This document shows, in pieces, positions 24,777 to 34,791 of a stretch of 64,000 nt of DNA. The translations under genes were made by a program, and so were the position numbers. The notes under the pieces were generated by a model. The model was not told the origin of the DNA and made no database searches. It saw only the letters and a program-made list of their open reading frames with translations. The DNA comes from VRUE01 sp963747765 (GTDB lineage: Bacteria > Actinomycetota > Thermoleophilia > Solirubrobacterales > 70-9), in assembly GCA_963747765.1 (NCBI GenBank), contig CAVVGH010000006.1, positions 62,001-126,000 on the forward strand. The letters run 5' to 3'. Positions within the stretch are counted from its first letter, which is position 1. Every line of letters begins with the position of its first letter.

Positions 24777-25983
24777 GCGGGCCGCGACCAGCTCGCCGGC
24801 CTGGGTCGGTCCCTGGCTTGCATCCGCTCGACCGCCGCCAGCGCCTCGCGCTCAAGTTCCAGATTCGGCTGGTGGTGTAGCGCTCGCTGCCCCTGGCGCT
24901 CTCGCCGATCCGGATCACGCGTCGGAGGCGAGGTATTCATCGGCTATCGCTCGATGTGGCTCGCCCGGCTCCCTCGGGCAGCAACTCGGCCACCGCCTGG
25001 ATCGCTCGCGGCGGTCGAAGTGAGAGACCCGCTGTAACCGCACGGTCTACCTGCCAGGTAGAGACCGTGCGGGCTGCGGCGCGGGGGCGAGCTTGGGATC
25101 AAAGGTGCGGCTCGATCCCGGTCGCAGTCCAAGCCGATCTCATTTGCTTTGGCGTGCCAGCGCTCGCGCAGGGTCTCGCGCGTGACGTCCCTCCTTCGCC
25201 TCGCGGGTCGCTAGGTTCGCAACCTGCTGGGCGCGAGCGGAGGCATCGGCTCCCGCCGCCTCGAGGATTTCGGCGCGGCGGGTGGAGAAGGCTCGCAGGT
25301 GCTCGTCGGCGAAGCCCTCGATCTCGGCGATGCCTTTGCGGACCTCCTGCCAGCGCACGCCGAGGTTGCGGGACAGCTCGTGGCGAAGCTGGACCTCGTA
25401 GATGTAGCCGGCGGTCTTGCGTGGTCTAGATCGCCGGGTGGTAGAGGCGGGTCCAGCGCCGTCCGGTCACTGGTTGCGTTGGCGATCAGGACGTGGGTGT
25501 GGAGTTGGGGATCGCCGTTTCGAGAGGAGCGGTGTAGATAGGCGGCGGCGAGATAGCCGTTGCCCTTGACGAACTCGGAGCCACCCGCGCCGCGTCGGGT
25601 TCAGCACGCTTCGCGCTGCATGTAGTCGAGGGCGGCTTCTACGGCGCGCTCGTGGGCGCGGGAGACCGCGGCGCCGGTTTCGGCTCCGCCGAGCGCCCAG
25701 AGCAGTGAGACGACTTCGGGCGGAGAAGGTGAGGTCGAAGCCGGGAACCGCGCCTTTGGCAGGGACACCGCGCATAGACGAGCGGCTCGCCGTCATCGGG
25801 TTGCGGCCGGTGAGCATCGCCTTGAGCTGGTCGGGGCCGACTGCCTTCAAGGCTAAGCTCCTCGGCGGCGTCCCCATCCAGTGGCCTCGCCTCGCCCTCG
25901 CCGGAGTAGTAGTCTCGGCGCCTTCGGCGACCTTGTCGAGGTAGTAGCCTCCTGGCCGATGCCGAGCTTTCGATCGTGAGCAT
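24777..25983 (-). pseudogene. Decayed MobF (TrwC-like) relaxase domain
   Basis: Read on the minus strand across several frames, the pieces appear in family order: MLTI start at 25983, YYSGEGEA near 25905, GFDLTFSA near 25740, HTHVLIANATSD near 25495, then VRWQEVRKGIAEIEGF and STRRAEILEAAG (25140-25358) and TWQVDRAV near 25050. At least four frame changes are needed to join them. These are the relaxase signatures (two-tyrosine N-terminus region, three-histidine metal motif) upstream of the helicase. A 15 bp-arm imperfect palindrome lies at 25038-25072. Confidence 0.7.
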
Positions 25984-27509
25984 CTACCCCGTTGTCCAGG
26001 GCGGGGCGTTTTGCATCGTTCACGTGGCGACGTGATAGGCGTGAGGGTTGTGGCTGTTGGTAGTTGCTGCCTGACTGGGGGACTCAGGGCTGATCCTGGC
26101 TCTGGCTGTTCGCTCTGTCTCTGAGGTTCTTCGGTGGACTTGTCATCTACTCTTGCCTCATGACTACTGAGATGGTTTTCAGTGGAGGCGAGAGGGTTTC
26201 CGTTGTGGGAACGAAGCGACGACTCTGACCGAGAGCTCGAATCGCGTCAAGGAAGGCCGTATCCGCCTAGTCAGCGGCGGCGAGCTTGGCGAGGGTTGGA
26301 TCGACGTGCAGACCGACGAGGTGTAATCCTGCTCAACCCCGCGCAGGTCGCTACGTGCGAGATGTCGAGGAGCCAGCGCCGGTTCTAGACGAGCTGGCTG
26401 ATCGATTCGCCAGTGACGATCGAACGCAGTGATCGAGATTGCCGCTCGCGAGAGTGATGGACGAGGCGGTAGCGAAGCAGCTTCCGATCCTGACTGCTCG
26501 AGCATCGGCGATCTACGGTCTGGGAAAGGACCGCGATCTTCCACGTCCGCCGACGGCGGATCTGTTCTCAGCGAAGGGGAAGCCGCGCTACGTCGGCCGC
26601 GTTGGTCTTACGGAGCGCTCGAAGCGCGCGGTAAGAAATTCTCCAACTTCCGCACCCGCCTTCGCGGCCACGTTCGGCCACGCCACAACGAGGGCACCTA
26701 CGCCTACGCTCGAACGGTGAGGAGCTTCCATCGGAAAAAGCTGCCACTCGCCGGCAGCCGAAAGGCGAATTGCGCGGATCCAGACTTTATGGAGGAGTTC
26801 GTCGTCAATGCGAGCGGATCGCCAGCTGGGACTTCCAGGTGGTCGAAATCACCGACAATCGCCTCGCTGCGGTCTTCGAGATTTACGCAGCGACGTGCTT
26901 GGGCTCCGCCACCAGACGTTCGCGGTGAGCTAATAGATGGCTACGGAGGGCCTTGAGAAATCCATTTCGCAAGCGGAAGAAGACGGCCTCGGCGGGGAGG
27001 GCAGCGATTGAGGAGCGCGAGATGGGAGAGGCGCTCATCGCGCTCTGCGGTCAGTGGCCGCCCCCGTACATGTCCAAGATCGACGCCCTGAACATGGGAA
27101 TCGTTGAGCTACGGGCTTGCGGTCGAACGCTCGCAGGCGGCGATCGACGCTGTGTTCACCGCTGAGGTCGCGATCGGTGCCCGCCCTTGACTTCGACCAA
27201 CTCAAAGCGAGGCTTCCCGAATTTGCGCTGCCGCATCTCGACACCGCGGAACAGCACGCTCAGGCGCTTCCCGACCAAGAGCAAGGCGAGCAGTCGGTTG
27301 CCCTCATTGCGGCGGAGCGCGCAGCTGCGCTCGGTAAACAGACGCTTGAGCGGTCACTCGTCCGGTGGGCTACCAGTCCGCTAGCGCTCGCCACAACTGC
27401 TATTTCCAACGCGCAGCTTGCGCGGCTACAGGCAGGTTGCAGGCTCTTGATCGGAAACCTCCCATCGAGTCCTGCGGCGTCACTCCATCGAACCAAAATC
27501 CAACCAATG
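25984..27509. other. Degenerate coding debris inside the element
   Basis: No intact gene. Fragments with protein-like character on the plus strand: 26161-26390, MTTEMVFSGGERVSVVGTKR then, in another frame, GGELGEGWIDVQTDEV and LLNPAQVATCE, resembling a small conserved actinobacterial plasmid protein; about 26740-26925, SWDFQVVEITDNRLAAVFEI; 26953-27165, EMGEALIALCGQWPPPYM with a shift after ALNMGI; and 27117-27578, an open frame with LDFDQLKARLPEFALPHLDT of unknown origin. All need frameshifts or lack a convincing start. Confidence 0.5.
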
Positions 27510-27877
27510 TCATCGGTGGTAGTGGACGCTTTCTCTAGCCAGCCGCTGTTTCCGGAGGAACGCTCTCACCTGCTCTGATCGCTCTGATGGCCAGTGATGC
27601 TTGTTCTGCTGCTCCCTGGCTGCTCTCGACGAACTCGCCCTCCTGCGTTTCCGCAGAGTTCCGAAAGACCACCGAACTTCGTATGCAGTCCCGGCTCCGT
27701 CATTGTGAAGCCGAACCCGCAGGATTCTTGCTCCCCGTCCGTGCTGTGGGAAATCGCCGGCCATACGAACGGCAGGTGCGCCCGATCCACCGATTGCCTC
27801 GTTGCGATGGCGGATACAGCGGCGGCGATGGCAGACAGAGCCGCAATGACGATAGCGACGACAGCGACTACATCCAT
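27510..27877 (-). pseudogene. Frameshifted small membrane-anchored protein
   Basis: Starts with MDVVAVVAIVIAALSAIAAA, one membrane helix, then RAHLPFVWPAISHS in one frame and ILRVRLHNDGAGTAYEVRWS in the next. Together they match a common actinobacterial layout (N-terminal helix plus a small beta domain) once a single frame change near 27740 is allowed. Function unknown. Confidence 0.55.
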
Positions 27878-27943
27878 GCCCTCAATGCTTGCCCTCCTGT
27901 CGGACGGGCAATGCAACCAACGGGTGAGCCTGGCAGAAACCGG

Positions 27944-28459
27944 TCAGGGTTTCGCCTCTTGGGCGTACTTGTGGACAGCCCACTCAAGAGGTCGCTTGGT
28001 TGGATCGCTGACGGGAGCTGAATGGCCTCCTGCCGCAACGTCTTCACGCCATCCTGCGAGGATCGGCTCCACTGCCTCCGGCGTGCGCAACTTGGGAAAG
28101 TAGCTAACGCCCGGAAGACGACGGAGGCACCGATGCAGGAGCCCCTCCGCATCGCGCCATTCGCCAATCCGGAAGAGCGCTCTTCGTTCCTGATCTCGAT
28201 ACCGATGAAGCGCCTGCTCCTTGCTGTGCGCGATGCCCGTCAGGTAGGAGCCGTCAGTGAGGTGTTGCTCTGCCGTATTCATCTTGCCGCGAAGCTCCCG
28301 TTCGAGAACAACGCAATCGTCCGCCACCCATTGCGCCAGGTCGTCATCGACTTGCCTGACCAGCCGGTTGTGGTTGCGGATATCCCCGGGCACTCGAAAC
28401 AGAAGCGTGAGCACAGCACCGGCGAGCCACCGACGAGCGCGATCAGTGCGTCCATGCAT
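27944..28459 (-). CDS. Hypothetical protein with one N-terminal hydrophobic segment
   Basis: About 171 residues from ATG 28459 (the frame is open to 28519). The N-terminus RRWLAGAVLTLLFRVPG could be a signal anchor; the rest is soluble and charged (DDDLAQWVADDCVVLEREL, RYRDQERRALFRIGEWRDAE). I do not recognise it. It is the only frame in this part of the element that looks intact, lying between two broken genes. Confidence 0.5.
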   Translation of the reverse strand: MHGRTDRARRWLAGAVLTLLFRVPGDIRNHNRLVRQVDDDLAQWVADDCVVLERELRGKMNTAEQHLTDGSYLTGIAHSKEQALHRYRDQERRALFRIGEWRDAEGLLHRCLRRLPGVSYFPKLRTPEAVEPILAGWREDVAAGGHSAPVSDPTKRPLEWAVHKYAQEAKP

Positions 28460-28540
28460 CCGAGTATCCGTCGTTGTCCGGACCCTTTTTGGGGACCACA
28501 CGATGCAAAACGCAGCCACGCTGGACAGTAGAGATCGAAG

Positions 28541-28751
28541 ATGCCCGCGCCCGATCTACTTGCTGAGCCGCTACTCAACGCCCACGAGGCGGCCAAGCTG
28601 CTCCACGTGCCGCGGAGCACGCTCTACGAGCTGTGCGCTCGCGGGGACTGCCGCACGTGAAGGTCGGGCGCGGGCTGCGATTCACCGCGCGGACTTGGGT
28701 TGCTGGGTCGCTGAGAACTCTTACGGCCGGGGAGCCAGGCGCCGTCGATAG
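28541..28751 (+). pseudogene. Frameshifted excisionase-like MerR-type HTH (helix_turn_helix_17) protein
   Basis: AHEAAKLLHVPRSTLYELCA is the DNA-binding helix of small excisionase/AlpA-like regulators. The frame stops at 28660; the expected continuation LPHVKVGRGLRFT follows in another frame and RADLGCWVAEN in a third. Two small indels explain this. An intact copy would have been about 65 residues and would normally drive excision of the element. Confidence 0.65.
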
Positions 28752-28820
28752 CTGGTGCGGCTAGGGCGGCTTCGTCCAGCGCGAACCAGCCGCGAAAACT
28801 TATGATGTTCCATCGCACTC

Positions 28821-29465
28821 TTGTGGTTCAAGCGTTTGGGGGACGTGCCGGGGATCGAATACGAATCACCGGCTCCAATCGATCGCGGTTCCTTGCCGCG
28901 ACACGACGCTACTCCTCGCCAGACGCGCGTTTCGCTCTTCGACGGTAGCGAATTCGATGAGCTGCGCTGGGACGCAGAGAAGAGAAACGAGTTCGAGGAC
29001 TTCGTCACGAGCCGCTCGCCAGCACAGGATCATGCCTGGGCGGCTGACCGCGACGAGATTGATTCTGAAGCCCTGCGAATGCGGCTCTGGGAGAGTCTTG
29101 AGCTGCCCGGCGAGCCATCCGACTACCACTTTGCGATACAGAGCGCTGCCGCTTTGCTCTGGCGCCGCAAGGCGACCGAACCCGATGCCTTGCGCTGGTG
29201 TGAGTATCTCTTTCGCCTTGACATCCGGCTGATCGAGAGCTGCCCGGATGCGATTCGCGACCGGTACGCCGAGGACGACGAAAGTGGTGCCCCGTACTAC
29301 CAGGCCACCGCATTCAACTCATTGACCTCCATGTATGAGCGGGAGGGCTACTTGGCCGAGGCGCTCGATGTCGCCACGGTCGCTGCCCGCTTCGGCCAGG
29401 AACAGAGCCGGATCGATGAAGTCCGCGAGCGCCTTGAGGCGGTGCGCGCCGAAGACGGTGGCTGA
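28821..29465 (+). CDS. Hypothetical protein upstream of the nuclease-helicase locus
   Basis: 214 residues, soluble, acidic. C-terminal half (FAIQSAAALLWRRKATEPDA, FNSLTSMYEREGYLAEALDV) has the alternating helix pattern of tetratricopeptide-like repeats. The start is TTG 28821 or GTG 28845; neither has a strong ribosome site. Its end overlaps the GTG that opens the nuclease-helicase reading frame (29461), so the two were probably translated together as part of one cassette. I do not recognise a family. Confidence 0.6.
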   Translation: MWFKRLGDVPGIEYESPAPIDRGSLPRHDATPRQTRVSLFDGSEFDELRWDAEKRNEFEDFVTSRSPAQDHAWAADRDEIDSEALRMRLWESLELPGEPSDYHFAIQSAAALLWRRKATEPDALRWCEYLFRLDIRLIESCPDAIRDRYAEDDESGAPYYQATAFNSLTSMYEREGYLAEALDVATVAARFGQEQSRIDEVRERLEAVRAEDGG

Positions 29466-32150
29466 TCAGAGTGCTCACCTTGGTCTCTCCTCCGACTCAT
29501 TCCTCGAGTACGCGTTTCTGCGCTGGGTTCTGGCGCCGGCAACGGAGGCAGCGATTGTCGAGCGGGTTCATCCCAACGCGAGCTGGCGATTGATGGACGC
29601 TTGTATCGGCTCGACTACGAGATCGAGGGGACCCAACTACAGATCGCGGTCGAGCTCGACGGCTTCGAGTTCCACTGCAGCCGCCATGCCTTCAACTACG
29701 ACCGGCTGCGCCAGAACGACATCCAGGCATCCGGGCGGCTCATTGCGCGGTTCTCATATGACGCGATCCGTTCAGACACCGAGCGCTGCGTCGCTCAGCT
29801 GCAGGCGATCCTCGCTGCCGATCCCTTGCTCGCCGGGATGCTGGTCGCACACCCATTCATCGAGAAACCGGATATGGATCCCGATCCGCTTTTCGCCCTG
29901 CGCCCTTCGCCGATAGCAGAGGCAACCGTGAGCTCGACCTACTTCGACGGGGTTCGGGACAAGATCAACCAGGCGACGCTGCGCGACTGCCAGACGCAGG
30001 CCTTTGCTGCTTTGGCTAACTACTACCTCGGCGGCGGCCTGCAGGCGGCCTGCGTGATGTCGGTCGGGGCAGGAAAGACGGCACTCGGGGTCGCCGCGTC
30101 TCTCGCCTTCACCCGCAAGCGAGCGATGGTCATCACGCCGGGAAGCGTAATCCGCGGCACTTTCGATCGAGCCTTCGATCATCAGGACCAGCGGAACGTC
30201 CTCTACAGGCTCCAGGTGGACCGCTGATTCCTGGCTGCGCGCCACCGTCGGTGCGGACCTTGGACCGTGACGAGGGACCGATCCGCGATGTCACCCGCGA
30301 GCAGTTGCTCGAAGCCGACGTGCTGATCACGAACTTCCACTCGCTGGGCAACGGCGAGGACCCCGACGACCTGCTCTCCAAGCTGGAGCCCGATGACATC
30401 GACTTCATCGTCATCGACGAGGCGCACATCGCCGCCGCGGAGTCCTACCAGAGGGCCTTCTCCCACTTTGCGGGCGCCCGCAAGCTGTTGATGTCGGCGT
30501 GCTTTCAGCGTTTGGACGGACGGCCCATCGACGCCGACATCGTCTATCGCTACCGGTTGATCGACTCGATCGTCGACGGTAATGCCAAGAACCTGAGGGT
30601 CCAGCGATTCGCCCCCGATGTCGCCCAAACCACTTACGAGATGGTCTGGCCCGATGGGCGGCGCGAGGAGATCATCGGTCGCGATGCACTGCTGGAGATA
30701 ATCGGCGACGAGCGCAAGCTTGCACGGATCACGGCCAAGTCGACGAGCCGATTCGCCAGGTGATGAGGGCGGTTCGCGCGGCCCTTGATCGCCAGCAGGA
30801 GCTGCTTTACCCGGTGAAGCCACGGGTTCTATTCGCGGCACTGGGGGAGCGCCACGCTGACAGATCGCAAGGATCGCCAACGAGCACGGAATCCCCTCAG
30901 CTCACGTGCATCACTCGATGGGCGACTCGCAAATCAAAGAGTCGCGGCGGCGCTTCGAGAATGACTCGGGTGATCTGCAGGGGCTCGTGCAGCTGAAGAT
31001 GCTGGGACAGGGGTATGACTTCCCGCCGATCTGCGTGGTGGTGCCGATGCGCCCCTACGGCTGCTTTTCGGAGTTCTACCAGTTCATCGGAAGGGGAATA
31101 CGGGTGCTGACGCACCCAGCGCTAACCGGGCGAGTTGGACCTGGCGAGCAGTGGCTCGACGTCATCTACCACGCCGAGCTCGGACTCGACGAGCACATCG
31201 AGACCATCTATGCCGAGAACGACATGGATCCCAACACGGAGGACCTGGACCCCGAGGAACTGGGCGGTGGTGGCGAGGACCGCGAACTTCCGGGCACCAC
31301 CGGGACCGACGATGCCGAGCGGCCTGAGACCTTCGTCCTCTTCGAGCGTGGGGAGATCGAGCAGCGCGTTGTTCACGATGAGGCGCGGATGGAGCAACGG
31401 CGGGCGGAGCGCGAGAGGGAGGCGCTCGCACAGCGCTACGCGACCTACGCTCAGTCGACCGATGACCCGGTCTCTTTCGAGAAGTACGCGAGATCATTGG
31501 TGGCCTCGGTGAGTGACGCGGTGGAAAGCTTCGGTCGACGCCTAGTCTCGACTGACTCGCTTGATGAGCGCCTGAAGCTGGAGACAAGTGAAAAGCGACG
31601 CGAGCCGTTCGCAGTCGCTGACACCGTGCTGGACAGCTTGGTCGGCGAGGCAATGGCCGGGCAGCAGGTGGCGAAGATAGCTGCCGGCAAGGTCGAGCTG
31701 CTGATTGCCACCAGCTCCGAGCAGCAGGTAGCCCTCTCAGAGCATTTCGAGGTCGCCAAACAGGAGCAGCGAGGCAGCTGGTATGTGCCCGAGTCTGAGA
31801 TGCTCAGTCTCGGGTTGATCCACAGCGCCCATTGGTGCGGGGTCGCCGCCCGGCTGCTGGTCAACATGGCGGAGGCCGAGCGCGCCAACCCAGAGTTCCG
31901 CGGGGCGCCAGAAGCGGTCGCGGTCTGGGTCCTAGAGCCGCTCTTCGAAGACCTCTTCATGCCGTTCAAGCTGCGGGGCACAAAGATGCTCGGTAAGAAA
32001 GACGCCGCGCAGCAGGAGGCTTACTGGAAGAAAGTGGAGCCACTCTACGCGGCCCTGGGAATCGATCCGGCCGCCTTGACCCCTTTCGCCCCAGTCGTGG
32101 GTGGTTTCAGCACGGAATCGAGGAGATCGTTGAGGTCCGACGCGCCCTGA
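29461..32150 (+). pseudogene. Frame-broken protein: DUF559/PD-(D/E)XK nuclease domain fused to SF2 (DEAH) helicase
   Basis: GTG 29461 begins VADQSAHLGLSSDSFLEYAF. After a frame change near 29573 a nuclease-like domain follows: YRLDYEIEGTQLQIAVELDG, FNYDRLRQNDIQASG, ARFSYDAI. Then the helicase: Walker A SVGAGKTALG, DEAH box VIDEAHIAAAESY, and the motif VI block YQFIGRGIRVL after QLKMLGQGYDFPP. Further breaks occur near 30220, 30740, 30860 and 32100. Downstream comes a charged region (RRAEREREALAQRYATYA). Joined, this would be a protein of roughly 900 residues or more. Nuclease-helicase fusions of this kind are typical of phage-defence genes; the specific system is not one I can name. Confidence 0.65.
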
Positions 32151-32269
32151 TCGCCGCATGGGGAGATATCGCAGCCCAAGCGGGACCGCGCTACCGCCTC
32201 TTTCGGATCGGACAGCTGGTAGACCGCTACTACTCCAAAGCGAAGAAAGGGCCACCCCTACGCCGCCAG

Positions 32270-33679
32270 GTGCTGACCAAACCTGTCGGACGGACCTTTA
32301 CCGCCTTCTTCGGCGGTGATTGGCTCGCCTTCCTCGCCTACATCGGTGAGCAGCCCAACCCTGGAGAGGAGATCATCCAGACCCTGCCGGAGACCAAGTT
32401 GGCAGTAGGTGGCTCCGAGAAGGCGACAGTGCTCGCTGATCGACACGGGGTGAGCGAGGAGCAGATGCGGGGACTCCTGGCTTCTTTCTGGCAAAGCGAG
32501 GATGGCAGTTCACCACTTGAGCAACGGGTTGCGGCATTGGAACGCCACTGGGAATGCTTCGATCAGCTCCACGCTGCGCTGCGGACTGGTGACGAGGGAC
32601 TCTGGGGGCTCATACAAGAGCACGACTACGTCAGTCCCAACATGTCCGCCGAGGAAGACGGCGACTATCAGCCGCGAGCATGGGAGCGGCTGCTGCCCGC
32701 CGAACTGAACGACGAGATCGAGCGGCTCTGGGGAACCGGGGTGCTGGCGCGCTGGCCAGAGAAGCTCGTTACCGAGCCCGCGCCGCATGCCCGCGTCGCA
32801 GAAACGATGGGTCCCGCGCTTCGCTTCTGGCAGGGCGCGGCGCTCACCGCATGGTTCCTCTGCGCTGGGCCCTACTCACGAACGAGTCTTGAGGGCCTGT
32901 CGGACTATCACTCGCGCGAGCTGGCAGCACTCGATTCACTTGGAGTGCCAGTCGATCAGGCGCTCTTCTCCGAGTTGAAGGAGGCCGAAGAACGCGATGG
33001 TGAGCCCGAGCACGGTGGCGGCCTAACGATCTCGATCTCGATCGGCCCCACCTCTCCGAGGAAGGAAAAGCACGTTGCCTTCGAGACCTTGCGTGACATC
33101 ATCACCCGCCACCGGAAGGCCTGGACTGAACGCCACCTGCACAGCTATCTCCGTGCCGCTTGGGAGGTTGAACTTCGTGAGCTCGGGCAATCCTTTTACC
33201 GTCTCGCCGCTGAGCGAGGCAAGGATCCAACCATCAAGCAGTTCGCGAAGCTCGCTGTGCCGCCAGCCAACCGCTGGTTCGGAGGCGATCTCGCCGCCGT
33301 CTACAACGTGATCGGCCTGAAGGCACCACCGGCACCACGGCGGGCGGAGAGGCTGGTCCCCTCTGACCCCGATGGGTTTGCCACCGAGCTATACGAGGAG
33401 CTGCGAGGGATACCGAGCGCTCTACCTCCGAGTTGGAAGGAGGACCCCGAGGAGCGAAGGGTTTGGAACGACTTTCAGAACTTGGCGAGCCAATGCGTCA
33501 AATACCTTCAGCTACAAGAGGCAATCGGAGAGCCGCCCACGATCAGCCAATTTGGCCGCTCTCAGTTCAAGTATCGATCAGCCGTGCTCTCCGACGACGT
33601 CGATCAGGCCTGGAGGCGGTTCGCTGACGCGATTGACACGGTTCGGGCCAGTCGAACCGCCCGAGGAGCACAGATTTAG
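32270..33679 (+). CDS. Large companion protein of the nuclease-helicase, or its C-terminal part
   Basis: 469 residues from GTG 32270, the first start in this frame. Codons before it read naturally back to about 32102 (LIAAWGDIAAQAGPRYRLFR, KKGPPLRRQVLTK), where the helicase frame ends, so this may be the C-terminal part of one very long gene broken by a frameshift. No catalytic motif is recognised. GKDPTIKQFAKLAVPPANRW, GGDLAAVYNVIGLKAP and, later, PPTISQFGRSQFKYRSAVL look like two copies of a short helix-turn-helix-like repeat (P-T-I-x-Q-F). Function unknown. Confidence 0.55.
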   Translation: MLTKPVGRTFTAFFGGDWLAFLAYIGEQPNPGEEIIQTLPETKLAVGGSEKATVLADRHGVSEEQMRGLLASFWQSEDGSSPLEQRVAALERHWECFDQLHAALRTGDEGLWGLIQEHDYVSPNMSAEEDGDYQPRAWERLLPAELNDEIERLWGTGVLARWPEKLVTEPAPHARVAETMGPALRFWQGAALTAWFLCAGPYSRTSLEGLSDYHSRELAALDSLGVPVDQALFSELKEAEERDGEPEHGGGLTISISIGPTSPRKEKHVAFETLRDIITRHRKAWTERHLHSYLRAAWEVELRELGQSFYRLAAERGKDPTIKQFAKLAVPPANRWFGGDLAAVYNVIGLKAPPAPRRAERLVPSDPDGFATELYEELRGIPSALPPSWKEDPEERRVWNDFQNLASQCVKYLQLQEAIGEPPTISQFGRSQFKYRSAVLSDDVDQAWRRFADAIDTVRASRTARGAQI

Positions 33680-33690
33680 GCGTCCCTGGG

Positions 33691-34308
33691 TTAACCCGCC
33701 AACGGGGAGAGAATCCGGTGGGCGCCTTTGTGGCAGGTGATCGGACGGGCGGCGTAGGGGCGAAGCCCGCAGGTATAGCCCATAACGTGAATGTGCGAAC
33801 TCTGCGCGGTCTGGGACTTGCGCAGCACCCTGCGGATTACCTTGCGGCCCTTCTTGCAGGTCACGCGGTGCGTAAGCATTTCGCCGGTAACAACCTCCTT
33901 CACGGGAGCGCAGTGGCGCCAGTAGGGGGGCTTGTGCGATTCGTGAGGGACGTGCCATTCGCCGGGGTGATCGGTCGGTTGGGTGGATGCGAAGACCCAT
34001 TCGTTCCCGCGCTGGCAGCTGACCTCCGTCTCGGCCAGAACAGCAGAGCAGCGAAAGCCCTCAACGCGGTAGTGCAGACGGGCTTCGCCTTCGTGGGCAC
34101 GGATTTCTTCGTAGACCGCCCGAGCAACCCGATGACCAGTTTCGCAACCAACTCGCACTGTGGCGACGCGAGCAGGGCGTTCCCCGCCGACATCCTCGCT
34201 TCCACACGGATGAGCTGCGCTCGCCGCTGCGGGCGCAATGAGAAAGGCAGCGGCCGATAGGCCGCTTGCCAGAACTCCGAAGCAGAGTCTTGCCGTAGGT
34301 GAGATCAA
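33691..34308 (-). CDS. Secreted protein with two cysteine-rich repeats
   Basis: 205 residues. Sec signal peptide (LCFGVLASGLSAAAFLIAPA, then ASAAH). The mature part holds two copies of a domain: Cys-x2-Gly-x2-Val-x-Arg-Val, ~20 residues, Gly-Phe/Tyr-x-Cys, ~10 residues, Val/Ile-Ser/Thr-Cys-x-Arg/Lys-Gly. Copy one runs from VGCETGHRVARAV to VSCQRG, copy two from VTCKKGRKVIRRV to ITCHKG. This duplication and the three cysteines per copy suggest disulfide-stabilised extracellular modules, similar in style to other secreted proteins of this lineage. The rare intact frame here argues it is recently acquired or still selected. Function unknown. Confidence 0.7.
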   Translation of the reverse strand: MISPTARLCFGVLASGLSAAAFLIAPAAASAAHPCGSEDVGGERPARVATVRVGCETGHRVARAVYEEIRAHEGEARLHYRVEGFRCSAVLAETEVSCQRGNEWVFASTQPTDHPGEWHVPHESHKPPYWRHCAPVKEVVTGEMLTHRVTCKKGRKVIRRVLRKSQTAQSSHIHVMGYTCGLRPYAARPITCHKGAHRILSPLAG

Positions 34309-34317
34309 CGTTCCGCC

Positions 34318-34698
34318 CTAGAACAACTCCCCACAGCGAGGACAGCGCACCAAGCCCCCGACCTGAGGTTCTGGTTCGTAGCCACAGCCCGAACATGGAT
34401 GGGTGTCGGCGACCGCCGCGGCGTGGCGCGCCGTGGCTTCCTTCGCAACTCGGCGCTGTTGGCGGGCCGCGGTCTTCGCCGCCTTCTTCCGTGTCCGCAG
34501 CTGTGCCTCCGATGCCAACTCGGCTTTGTTGTCCGCCTTGACCTTGCCGCTCAACGCTACCCCGCAGTGCTGACAAGTGGTTCCAGTCTGCACGAGAAAC
34601 CAACTCCGCGCCCAGGTGAAGTGCCCGAGGCCCTTCGGCTGAGTGTGAATCTTGCCTCCGCAGTTCGGGCAGATCGCTCGCAGGTTCATGACACCCAT
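34318..34698 (-). CDS. Zinc-ribbon protein with basic linker
   Basis: 126 residues. Four CxxC knuckles: CPNCGG and CQHCG in the first half form one ribbon, CSGCGY and CPRCGE at the end form another. Between them is a basic Ala/Lys/Arg helix (KKAAKTAARQQRRVAKEA). Such double-ribbon proteins often contact nucleic acid, but no specific role can be given. Ten bases separate its stop from the start of the secreted protein gene downstream. Confidence 0.65.
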   Translation of the reverse strand: MGVMNLRAICPNCGGKIHTQPKGLGHFTWARSWFLVQTGTTCQHCGVALSGKVKADNKAELASEAQLRTRKKAAKTAARQQRRVAKEATARHAAAVADTHPCSGCGYEPEPQVGGLVRCPRCGELF

Positions 34699-34791
34699 GT
34701 GCTGTCACCTTCCTTCGAGGAACTCATTTGATGCGTTGGGGCTGACTCACTGCTCATCGTCGGGGATGTTAGGGGGCCGGCACCGGTTGCT

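Noticed and set aside
34061..34708. 215-codon frame overlapping the zinc-ribbon and secreted genes
   Set aside because: The two adjacent frames have signal peptide and CxxC motifs; this one has none.
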